Positions 1 through 6,393 of a DNA stretch of 6,438 nucleotides are shown here, piece after piece. Each line of letters starts with the position of its first letter. Positions within the stretch are counted from its first letter, which is position 1. Origin of the DNA: Cytophagales bacterium (GTDB taxonomy: Bacteria > Bacteroidota > Bacteroidia > Cytophagales > UBA9547); NCBI GenBank assembly GCA_025360395.1, contig JANYCH010000245.1, forward strand, positions 1 to 6,438. The letters run 5' to 3'. The position numbers and the translations under genes were made by a program. The notes beneath the pieces were generated by a model. The model saw only the letters and a program-made list of their open reading frames with translations, searched no databases and was not told the DNA's origin.

Positions 1-1160
1 TGGGCATCATCCTGAGTAAAGCCTCTTACGCGGGTCAAACCATGCAATTCTCCGCTTTGCTCGTAACGGTAAACTGTTCCGAATTCTGCAAACCGGATAG
101 GAAGGTCTTTGTATGACCTTGGTTTTGACTTATATATCTCGCAATGATGCGGACAATTCATTGGTTTCAGGAAAAACTCCTCCTCTTCCGGTGTTTTGAT
201 GGACTGGAATGAGTCTTTCCCATATTTATCGTAGTGACCGGATAGTACATACAACTTTTTATTGGCAATATGAGGGGTTACAACCTGCTGGTAACCTGCT
301 TTTTCCTGTGCTTTTTTCAGGAAGTTCACCAGGCGTTCTCTCAAAATAGTCCCCTTTGGAAGCCACATTGGCAAACCCTTTCCTACATTTTCAGAGAAGC
401 AAAACAATTCCATCTCCTGTCCCAGCTTGCGGTGATCTCGCTTTTTGGCTTCTTCCAGGATGTGTAAATACTGCTCCAGTTCTTTTGCCTGAGGGAAAGT
501 CACTGCATATACCCTGGTGAGCATTTTGCGCTTATCGTCCCCGCGCCAGAAAGCCCCGGCAACATTCATCAGCTTTGCAGCTTTGATAAAACCGGTATTG
601 GGAATATGCGGCCCACGACAAAGGTCTGTGAAATTTCCCTGGGTATAGAAAGTAATGCTTCCATCTTCCAGTCCTTCAAGGAGTTCCAGTTTATATTCGT
701 CGCCTTTTTCTGTAAAATATTTTATAGCATCAGTTTTGCTGACTTCTGCTCTCTTGTACTCGCTTTTGGTGCGGGCCAGTTCGAGCATTTTATCTTCTAC
801 TTTTTTAAAATCGTCCTGAGAGAAAGCCCTGTCGCCAAGGTCAATATCATAGTAAAACCCGGTTTCTATGGCCGGACCTATTCCCAGTTTAACTCCAGGA
901 TATAAAGCTTCCAGTGCCTCAGCTAGTAAGTGGGCAGAAGAATGCCAGAATGTAGATTTGCCTTCTGTATCGTTCCATGTGAGCAATTGCATGGAAGAAT
1001 CTTCGTTGATCGGAAGGGTGGCATCCTGTACTTTGCCATTCACCTTTGCAGCTAACACATTGCGCATAAGGCCTTCACTGATACTCCGGGCGATGTCTAA
1101 ACTTGTAGACCCTTTTGGATATTCCCGTACTGAACCATCGGGTAAGGTAATTTTGATCAT
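1..1160 (-). CDS. thrS: Threonyl-tRNA synthetase, N-terminal 386 codons (cut by left edge)
   Basis: Class II aminoacyl-tRNA synthetase that charges tRNA-Thr in the cytoplasm and edits Ser-tRNA-Thr. I translated the minus strand from the ATG at 1158-1160 (MIKITLPDG), and it stays open to the edge. Residues 1-60 are a TGS domain. The editing domain follows with H73 and H77 in HSSAHLL and C181 and H185 in DLCRGPH, the known editing-site set, at almost the same numbering as in E. coli. The catalytic domain begins near residue 245: motif 1 lies around LPKGTILRERL (267-277), zinc-ligand C336 is in KPMNCPHH, and motif 2 includes RYEQSGELHGLTRVRGFTQDD. The last full codon is A386, and the two remaining bases fit the expected zinc-ligand His387. 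About 250 C-terminal residues (rest of catalytic domain and anticodon-binding domain) lie outside. No upstream start is better, and no Shine-Dalgarno or T-box leader is visible. It is divergent from the next gene. Confidence 0.97.
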   Translation of the reverse strand, partial: MIKITLPDGSVREYPKGSTSLDIARSISEGLMRNVLAAKVNGKVQDATLPINEDSSMQLLTWNDTEGKSTFWHSSAHLLAEALEALYPGVKLGIGPAIETGFYYDIDLGDRAFSQDDFKKVEDKMLELARTKSEYKRAEVSKTDAIKYFTEKGDEYKLELLEGLEDGSITFYTQGNFTDLCRGPHIPNTGFIKAAKLMNVAGAFWRGDDKRKMLTRVYAVTFPQAKELEQYLHILEEAKKRDHRKLGQEMELFCFSENVGKGLPMWLPKGTILRERLVNFLKKAQEKAGYQQVVTPHIANKKLYVLSGHYDKYGKDSFQSIKTPEEEEFFLKPMNCPHHCEIYKSKPRSYKDLPIRFAEFGTVYRYEQSGELHGLTRVRGFTQDDA

Positions 1161-1186
1161 GTTAAAGCTCAATAAAAAAAGAGCCG

Positions 1187-1216
1187 CAAATTAACAGATT
1201 TTTGGCTTTAGCTTTG
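1187..1216. promoter_or_regulatory. Divergent intergenic region with -7-like boxes (thrS / YffB-like gene)
   Basis: The 90-base gap between two divergent starts must hold both promoters unless transcription reads in from elsewhere. On the plus strand TAGCTTTG at 1209-1216 matches the Bacteroidota -7 consensus TAnnTTTG and would give a leader of about 28 bases before the ATG at 1251; no good -33 TTTG is found at the usual distance. On the minus strand TTAATTTG (complement of 1187-1194) is an imperfect match ahead of thrS. The consensus is established for the phylum; its use here is inferred from motif and position only. Confidence 0.3.
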
Positions 1217-1250
1217 CTTTCTATTGAATACTAAACTGATTTATTATCAA

Positions 1251-1595
1251 ATGTTAAAGATTTACGGGATTAAGAATTGTGATACGATGAAGAAGGCTTT
1301 TACTTTCCTGGAGGAGAAAGGAAAGCCTTATGCCTTTCATGATTATAAAAAAGAAGGAATTGATGCCGGCACTATCCGTACCTGGCTGAAGAAATTGAGC
1401 CTTGAACTGGTGATAAACATGAAAGGCACAACCTGGAAACAGCTGACTGACGAACAAAAAGCAAAGGCGCAAAATACGGAAGCGGCCATCGCCTTGATGA
1501 TGGAAAAACCTTCTTTGATCAAAAGGCCCTTGGTTGAACTGGACGGAGAATTTACCCTGGGATTTTCGCCTGAAGCCTGGGAAAACAAATTTTAA
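1251..1595 (+). CDS. YffB-like protein of the ArsC/Spx thioredoxin-fold family
   Basis: A 114-residue cytoplasmic protein. The N-terminus YGIKNCDTMKKA and the later GTTWKQL and IKRPLVELDG blocks match the YffB branch of the ArsC/Spx family, whose usual length is about 115 residues. It has one cysteine, C10, where arsenate reductases carry their catalytic cysteine, and R92 in KRPL sits where a conserved ArsC arginine is expected. It lacks the CxxC of Spx and has no arsenic genes beside it, so true arsenate reduction is doubtful; family members have been suggested to act on thiols, but the physiological role is unsettled. I chose the ATG at 1251 over a TTG at 1224 because the family begins right at this methionine; the extra nine residues would be unusual. 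No Shine-Dalgarno is visible. The HMA-AraC regulator starts 68 bases downstream on the same strand, so read-through is possible. Confidence 0.92.
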   Translation: MLKIYGIKNCDTMKKAFTFLEEKGKPYAFHDYKKEGIDAGTIRTWLKKLSLELVINMKGTTWKQLTDEQKAKAQNTEAAIALMMEKPSLIKRPLVELDGEFTLGFSPEAWENKF

Positions 1596-1663
1596 ACCTC
1601 ACGGAATTTTAATGCATAGCTCTTTTGTTTTATATTGATTGAAGATGATTTTCCATAACAGGA

Positions 1664-2230
1664 ATGAGTAAAGAGCTGCATATCAAAAACATGGTTTGTC
1701 CCCGGTGTATGGAATCTGTTGAGGGCATTTTAAAAGAAATGAAATTGCCTTTTGAAAGTATCAAACTGGGAGAAGTGGTATTGAAGGATGAGCTGGATGC
1801 AGGTGCAGCTGCCAGCCTGAAAGCAAAGCTCCAAGAAAAGGGCTTTGAGTTACTGGAAGATAAAAAGACTAAAATTGTAGAAAAGGTCAAAAAACTAATT
1901 TTCCAGCTTATTGACCATTATGAAGAACATAAACTGTCGAAATTATCAGATTACCTTTCCCGGGAAATTGGTTATGATTATTCTCACATCAGCGGAATAT
2001 TTACTGAAAACCAGGGGCTGACAATAGAACGATTTATGATCCTGCAAAAGATAGAGCGGGCCAAAGAACTTTTAACTTACAATGAACTGAACCTGAATGA
2101 AATTGCCAACCGCTTGCATTACAGCAGTTCAGCTGCCTTGTCAGCTCTATTCAAAGAAATAACAGGCTCCACTCCAACTGAATTTAAAAAACTGAAAGAA
2201 CCGGGAAGAAAGAATCTGGACGAAATCTGA
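1664..2230 (+). CDS. HMA-like/AraC fusion: probable metal-sensing transcriptional regulator
   Basis: A 188-residue cytoplasmic DNA-binding protein. Residues 1-65 resemble a heavy-metal-associated domain: HIKNMVCPRC places C12 and C15 like the MTCASC of CopA-type domains, and the domain closes with EKGFELL, matching SIGYDLL at the end of the CopA HMA. A basic, helical linker (66-95) leads to an AraC-type double helix-turn-helix. The first HTH lies around 91-115 (LSKLSDYLSREIGYDYSHIS). The linking helix and second HTH run from about 125 to 177, with ERAKELLTYNELNLNEIA and then an FKEITGSTPTEFKKL ending typical of the family. It lacks the large cupin sensor of classic AraC proteins, so the HMA part probably senses the signal, most likely Cu(I) given copA in the same window. 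This is inference; I know of no characterised member. AGGA lies directly against the ATG, too close for a normal ribosome-binding site. The gene may be read from its own promoter or from the YffB-like gene. Confidence 0.92.
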   Translation: MSKELHIKNMVCPRCMESVEGILKEMKLPFESIKLGEVVLKDELDAGAAASLKAKLQEKGFELLEDKKTKIVEKVKKLIFQLIDHYEEHKLSKLSDYLSREIGYDYSHISGIFTENQGLTIERFMILQKIERAKELLTYNELNLNEIANRLHYSSSAALSALFKEITGSTPTEFKKLKEPGRKNLDEI

Positions 2231-2234
2231 TCAG
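2227..2234. other. 8-base palindrome at the convergent gene junction
   Basis: CTGATCAG is a perfect palindrome that overlaps the TGA stop of the regulator (2228-2230) and fills the 4-base gap before the TAG stop of the opposing gene (complement of 2235-2237). The flanks CGAAA (2221-2225) and TTTTCG add partial pairing with a bulge. It could act as a weak bidirectional end signal, but it has no GC-rich stem or clean U-tract, so it is not called a terminator. Confidence 0.25.
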
Positions 2235-2873
2235 CTAATTTTCGCATTCAAAATGACAAGTCTTGCTATTCAATAGTCTGCGTGCTATTTCGCCCATCAC
2301 ATAAGGTACACTGCTGCATTTTTCCTGTTTCCTACCATTGCTGGTATTGTGAATATGGGCAAAACCCAATCCATCGTAGCCTATTGTGTGACAATATTCA
2401 TGAATCAAATGAGCAGCATAGCATTTTGCCCCGTTTTTCAAGATGAATTTTTCACTGGTCTCTATCCTTTTAGAATGATAAGTAGTGCCAATATTGTCAC
2501 CATTCTGATCCGGGTAAACAGACAATTCAAATTCTAAAGTATCATTGTCAAATGGTTTAAACACCTCATGTCCTTTGAGAAAAAGAAAACGGATTTCTTC
2601 GTTTGTACAACCTTTGGTATTGACAAATTGGGCTGCAAGAACTGCATTGCGAAATCCAGCTGTATTCACAATGCTGTCAATCAAAAAGACTGCCTTTTGA
2701 AGAATTGAATCTGTTTTTGGAGTGAAATTTTGCCTTTTCAGGATTTTGATGGATGTATGAGAGGTTTGAATTTGGTTTTGTGCTTTAGCCAGACTGGTTA
2801 ATAAAAACAAAGTCGGACAGATCAAAACAGCCAGGAGGAAATTGCGGGAATAATAAAATACTTTTGGCTGCAT
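2235..2873 (-). CDS. Predicted secreted zincin-like HEXXH protein, unknown function
   Basis: A 212-residue protein with an N-terminal signal sequence: basic residues up to R10, a hydrophobic stretch about 11-28, and a likely cleavage after AKA (31). No lipobox cysteine follows, so it is probably periplasmic or exported. The mature part carries HEYCH at 158-162 within HLIHEYCHTIGYD, the HEXXH zinc-protease signature, plus a downstream SVPYVMGEI segment (188-196). H158 and H162 should bind zinc, with E159 as catalytic base. The met-zincin third ligand would be residue 168, but this is Gly; D167, H173 or H175 could take the role. There are seven cysteines, six of them (C89, C151, C161, C186, C206, C210) in the mature chain, so disulfides are possible. 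I cannot assign a named family or substrate. It lies tail to tail with the regulator and head to head with the MBL gene. The start is the ATG at 2871-2873, directly ahead of the signal peptide. Confidence 0.72.
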   Translation of the reverse strand: MQPKVFYYSRNFLLAVLICPTLFLLTSLAKAQNQIQTSHTSIKILKRQNFTPKTDSILQKAVFLIDSIVNTAGFRNAVLAAQFVNTKGCTNEEIRFLFLKGHEVFKPFDNDTLEFELSVYPDQNGDNIGTTYHSKRIETSEKFILKNGAKCYAAHLIHEYCHTIGYDGLGFAHIHNTSNGRKQEKCSSVPYVMGEIARRLLNSKTCHFECEN

Positions 2874-2890
2874 TTTTGAAAGTAATCATT

Positions 2891-2898
2891 CAAATTTA
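2891..2898 (-). promoter_or_regulatory. Candidate -7 box for the HEXXH gene
   Basis: The complement of CAAATTTA is TAAATTTG, an exact fit to the Bacteroidota TAnnTTTG -7 consensus. It lies 17 bases upstream of the ATG at 2873, giving a leader of about 10 bases. The -33 element is poor: only an ATTT stretch lies about 19 bases further upstream. Confidence 0.35.
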
Positions 2899-2963
2899 AC
2901 AGGATACTTTTAACTGTAAATATTGGGAAGCAGGCTGTACCATGTTCTTCACAATCTATCAAT

Positions 2964-2971
2964 TATATTTG
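2964..2971 (+). promoter_or_regulatory. Candidate -7 box for the MBL-fold hydrolase gene
   Basis: TATATTTG matches TAnnTTTG exactly and would place transcription start near 2978, about 22 bases before the ATG at 3000. No clear TTTG -33 element lies at the usual distance; the nearest is TGTTC at 2943-2947. The bases just before the ATG are A/T-rich with no Shine-Dalgarno, as is common in the phylum. Confidence 0.38.
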
Positions 2972-2999
2972 ACTGACCAGATTATCAATCTTAATCTAA

Positions 3000-4118
3000 A
3001 TGAAAATTTTAAAAATGACTGCCGTTATCCTTTTAGCCACATTTTTATTGATCGGACTAAGTGTTTACATTTTTCTTCAGCAACCAATGTTTGGAAAACT
3101 GTCAACCGGCGATAGACTGGCAAGAATAGAAAAGTCTCCAAACTTCAAAGACGGCCAATTTCAAAACCAAAGCATTACACCTGATCTGGCAGAAGGAGTC
3201 AGTTATTACTCGGTCTTAAAAGAATTCCTGTTCAACAAAAACAAAAGAAACAAACCGACAGACATCTTACCTTCAAAAAAAACGGATCTTTTGAATTTAG
3301 ATCCAGCCCAAAATACGCTGGTTTGGTTTGGACATTCTTCCTACTTTCTCCAGGTAGACGGCAAAAAGATATTAGTAGACCCTGTTCTAAGTGGAGCAGC
3401 TTCACCAATTAAAGCTACAACCCGTAGTTATCCTGGAACTGACGTTTATTCAACTGACGAGTTGCCGGAAATTGATTATCTCTTCATCTCTCATGACCAT
3501 TGGGACCATCTGGACCATGAAACCTTGCTTGCACTTAAACCGAAAATAAAGAAAATCGTAACAGGACTAGGAACCGGCGCCCACCTGGAACATTGGGGCT
3601 TTGATCCATCTGTCATCATTGAAAAAGACTGGTATGAAACGGAGGCTTTAGATAACGGCTTTTCAGTGACTGCTACACCAGCAAGGCACTTTTCAGGTCG
3701 CGGCCTTACCCGGAATAAGGCCTTGTGGATCTCTTTTGTCCTTAAAACCCCCACCATGAAAGTTTATATAGGGGGAGATTCCGGTTATGATAAACATTTT
3801 GGTGAGATAGGCCAAAATTATGGTCCGTTCGACCTTGCCATACTGGAATGCGGACAGTATGATAAGAGCTGGAAATATATACATATGATGCCAGAGGAAG
3901 TTGTGAAAGCCTCTCAGGATTTAAATGCTAAAGTTTTAATGCCTGTTCACTGGGCAAAGTTTTCTTTGGGAAACCACGCCTGGGACGACCCGATCTTAAG
4001 GGTTACCAACGAAGCCAGAAGATTGAATGTACCAGTCCTTCACCCTATGATTGGAGAAGGGGTGAACTTACAGGATACGCTTACAAAATTCCAGGAATGG
4101 TGGAAAGGCATAAATTAA
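3000..4118 (+). CDS. Membrane-anchored metallo-beta-lactamase-fold hydrolase, NAPE-PLD/RomA-like
   Basis: A 372-residue hydrolase with one N-terminal hydrophobic segment (about 6-27), probably a signal anchor that puts the catalytic domain on the periplasmic side. The binuclear metal site is complete: H165, H167, D169 and H170 in SHDHWDHLDH, H230 in ARHFSGRG, D260 in GGDSGY and H317 in PVHWAKF. The WFGHSSYFLQ segment (109-118) and LVDPVLS are also typical. This residue set and spacing match the NAPE-PLD/RomA/UlaG-like branch, which includes lipid phosphodiesterases as well as many uncharacterised bacterial proteins. A phospholipid-type phosphodiester is therefore one possible substrate, but sequence does not fix it, and beta-lactamase activity is unlikely. 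Length fits the family. The start at 3000 is supported by the anchor beginning at once and by a -7-like box upstream. It converges with copA, only 8 bases between stop codons. Confidence 0.92.
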   Translation: MKILKMTAVILLATFLLIGLSVYIFLQQPMFGKLSTGDRLARIEKSPNFKDGQFQNQSITPDLAEGVSYYSVLKEFLFNKNKRNKPTDILPSKKTDLLNLDPAQNTLVWFGHSSYFLQVDGKKILVDPVLSGAASPIKATTRSYPGTDVYSTDELPEIDYLFISHDHWDHLDHETLLALKPKIKKIVTGLGTGAHLEHWGFDPSVIIEKDWYETEALDNGFSVTATPARHFSGRGLTRNKALWISFVLKTPTMKVYIGGDSGYDKHFGEIGQNYGPFDLAILECGQYDKSWKYIHMMPEEVVKASQDLNAKVLMPVHWAKFSLGNHAWDDPILRVTNEARRLNVPVLHPMIGEGVNLQDTLTKFQEWWKGIN

Positions 4119-4126
4119 AAATCAGT

Positions 4127-6331
4127 CTAAAGCTGTGTGGTCTTTAACCTGAGGCTATTTAATACTACTGAAACAGAACTTAAAGCCATGGCTGCACTTG
4201 CCATCATAGGATCCAGTAATATTCCCCAGACCGGATATAAGATCCCAGCAGCCACGGGAATCCCAACCAGGTTGTAAAAAAATGCCCAGAAAAGGTTTTG
4301 CCTGATCGTTGAAACTGTTTTTTGAGATAATTTTATTGCTTTAGGTATGGCTCCCAGGTCTGAAGTCAGCAAGGTTACCGAAGCTACATCCATGGCAATG
4401 TCAGAACCTTTTCCCATGGCAATGCCTACATCAGCTTGCGCCAGGGCATTAGAATCGTTGATCCCATCGCCCACCATGGCAACAATTTTACCTTCTAATT
4501 GTAATTGTTTGATGAAAGCTGCCTTTTCAGCTGGCAACATGCTGCTTTTGTAATTTTCTATTCCTGTTTGAGTTGCTACGAACCTGGCTGTCGTTTCATT
4601 GTCGCCGGTAAGCATGTATATTCCTATACCTGACTGTTTTAATTGAGCAATTGCCTTAGAGGAGTTTTCTTTAATCTTGTCGGAAATGGCAATGATGCCT
4701 AAAACTGTTTTTGAATCAGAGAAATAAACCAAAGTGATTGCCTGCATATTCCAGGACAGAATTTTAGATCTTATTTTTTCAGGTATTGCAATGTTATTTT
4801 CAGAAATCAATTTTTCATTCCCAACAAAATAGGTTTGGTTGTTGACTGAAATCTTGGCTCCTTTTCCAGGAATATTTAAGTACCCTTCATTTGGAAGGGT
4901 TTTTAATTTTTCCGGGACCAAATATTCTATAACAGCTTTTGCAAGGGGATGACTGGAGGCAGATTCAATTGCAAAAAGGATGTCCTGAAAATGGGAATTG
5001 CCGTTCAACCAAAATATTTCATTTACTACCGGCTTTCCTTCTGTGATGGTGCCGGTTTTATCTAACACCAGGACATCCACCTTACAAGTCAGTTCCAGGC
5101 TTTCAGCATCTTTAATCAGGATATGATGATCTGCGCCTTTTCCGATACCCACCATAATAGCAGTTGGAGTAGCAAGTCCCAGGGCGCAAGGGCAGGCAAT
5201 GACCAAAACCGTTACAGCAGCCATCAATCCATGTGCAAATGCATTTTCAACCCCTGAAAGCATCCAGATTATAAAAACAAGAATGGCGATTACCATTACA
5301 ACAGGCACAAAAATACCGGCTACTTTGTCTACCAGCTTTTGCACGGGAGCCTTACTTCCCTGCGCATCCTGAACCATTTTAATAATTTGAGCCATAACAG
5401 TTTCAGCACCCACCTTTTCAGCCTGGTAATGAAGGACGCCTTGCTGATTGATTGTCCCGGCAAAAACCATATCACCTTTTGCTTTGCCAGATGGTATTGG
5501 CTCTCCGGTTATTGAACTTTCATCAACAAATGAACTGCCGCTTAATACAAAGCCATCCACGGCTATTTTCTCTCCCGGTTTTGCTACCACAGTCGATCCT
5601 ACTTTCACCAGATCAAGATCCAATTCTCTTTCTGAACCATCTGAATTTAACACCCAGGCGGTTTTAGCTTGTAACCCTATCAGTTTTCTTATTGCTGTTG
5701 AAGTTCCGGATTTAGCCTTTTCTTCAAGCAATTTCCCCAAAGACACAAAAGCGATTACCACAGCAGCAGCTTCGTAATAAACATGGGCATGTAAGCCTTG
5801 TCTGTGCCAGAACTCCGGATAAATAGTATTAAACAGACTAAACGCAAACGCAATACCGGTGCTGACTGCCACCAGAGTATCCATATTGGCCTGACCATGT
5901 TTTAGCTTTTTCCAGGCACTTTTGAAAAAGTGCAAACCGAATCCAAATACAACAGGAGCAGACAGGATTAACTGTATGTAGTTTCCATAAGGCAAATCCA
6001 TAAAGAACATTCCAATCACTACAACAGGAACAGAAAGAAGTATAGACCCAACAGCCAGAAATTTAATTTCCTTCAAAGATTCCTCTTGAATATGATCAGC
6101 TGTTTTCTGAATATTGTCTGAAGGTTCTATTAAAAGATCGTATCCAATAGACAGAACGGTTTTCTTCAATCCTTCCAGGGTCACTTTCTCCGGGTCATAG
6201 GTAACCGATCCCATCTGACTGGCATAATTTACAGAAGCCTCACTGACACCTGCTGTATTTTTAAGCATGGATTCTACGCTCGATGCACAGGAAGCACAGG
6301 TCATTCCGGTAATAGGGAAGGTGGTTTTCAT
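4127..6331 (-). CDS. copA: Cu(I)-exporting P1B-type ATPase CopA
   Basis: A 734-residue inner-membrane pump that uses ATP to export Cu(I) from the cytoplasm. One HMA domain (about 1-68) carries C12 and C15 in GMTCASC. Eight membrane segments fall near 91-110, 117-136, 152-171, 184-202, 338-359, 366-388, 678-699 and 706-726. The ion site is C380-P-C382 in TM6. Y686-N687 in TM7 and M715 with S718-S719 in TM8 are the signature of the Cu(I)/Ag(I) subgroup rather than Zn/Cd or Co pumps. The actuator loop has TGE (275-277), the phosphorylation site is D424 in DKTGT, H461-P462 is the nucleotide-domain HP motif, and TGDN (575-578) and GDGIND (621-626) are present. Nothing is truncated. The ATG at 6331 is the only start that keeps the HMA domain whole. 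It has no Shine-Dalgarno; a 7-base repeat array begins five bases upstream. The HMA-AraC protein in this window is a candidate regulator. Confidence 0.97.
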   Translation of the reverse strand: MKTTFPITGMTCASCASSVESMLKNTAGVSEASVNYASQMGSVTYDPEKVTLEGLKKTVLSIGYDLLIEPSDNIQKTADHIQEESLKEIKFLAVGSILLSVPVVVIGMFFMDLPYGNYIQLILSAPVVFGFGLHFFKSAWKKLKHGQANMDTLVAVSTGIAFAFSLFNTIYPEFWHRQGLHAHVYYEAAAVVIAFVSLGKLLEEKAKSGTSTAIRKLIGLQAKTAWVLNSDGSERELDLDLVKVGSTVVAKPGEKIAVDGFVLSGSSFVDESSITGEPIPSGKAKGDMVFAGTINQQGVLHYQAEKVGAETVMAQIIKMVQDAQGSKAPVQKLVDKVAGIFVPVVMVIAILVFIIWMLSGVENAFAHGLMAAVTVLVIACPCALGLATPTAIMVGIGKGADHHILIKDAESLELTCKVDVLVLDKTGTITEGKPVVNEIFWLNGNSHFQDILFAIESASSHPLAKAVIEYLVPEKLKTLPNEGYLNIPGKGAKISVNNQTYFVGNEKLISENNIAIPEKIRSKILSWNMQAITLVYFSDSKTVLGIIAISDKIKENSSKAIAQLKQSGIGIYMLTGDNETTARFVATQTGIENYKSSMLPAEKAAFIKQLQLEGKIVAMVGDGINDSNALAQADVGIAMGKGSDIAMDVASVTLLTSDLGAIPKAIKLSQKTVSTIRQNLFWAFFYNLVGIPVAAGILYPVWGILLDPMMASAAMALSSVSVVLNSLRLKTTQL

Positions 6332-6335
6332 GATA

Positions 6336-6370
6336 GTTGACTGTTAACAGTTGATGGTTGACAGGTAGCA
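6336..6370. repeat. Degenerate 7-base tandem array, consensus GTTGACA
   Basis: Read on the plus strand in steps of seven: GTTGACT, GTTAACA, GTTGATG, GTTGACA, then a decayed GGTAGCA. The first four units match GTTGACA at 5 to 7 of 7 positions. In the copA sense the unit is TGTCAAC, and the array ends five bases before the copA ATG, so it covers the ribosome-binding and leader region. It contains a perfect 12-base palindrome, ACTGTTAACAGT at 6340-6351. It may be a neutral intergenic repeat of a type common in Bacteroidota or a multi-site operator; sequence alone cannot tell. Confidence 0.6.
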
Positions 6371-6393
6371 ACTGTAATTTGAATCCTTATGAC

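Noticed and set aside
1167..1184. GCTC...GAGC inverted repeat with an A-run ahead of thrS
   Set aside because: Only a 4-base stem with a 10-base loop; not a terminator or riboswitch, and no T-box features are present.
606..1194. Plus-strand open frames of 99 and 108 codons
   Set aside because: They lie opposite thrS, whose minus-strand translation shows unmistakable family motifs; the plus-strand products have no recognisable features.
1224..1250. TTG start adding nine residues to the YffB-like protein
   Set aside because: The family starts at the ATG at 1251 (MLKIYG); the extension would also overlap the leader expected from the -7-like box.
1254..1588. Minus-strand open frames opposite the YffB-like gene
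   Set aside because: Shadows of a well-supported plus-strand gene with family motifs.
1251..1595. Arsenate reductase in an arsenic-resistance operon
   Set aside because: The protein is of YffB type, and no arsR, arsB or acr3 gene is near.
4131..4150. TAAAG...CTTTA hairpin near the copA stop codon
   Set aside because: Five weak base pairs inside coding sequence, no U-tract in the right place; too weak to call a terminator.
5448..5777. 109-codon and 71-codon plus-strand open frames inside copA
   Set aside because: They are antisense to the CopA actuator region, which is clearly coding; no independent support.
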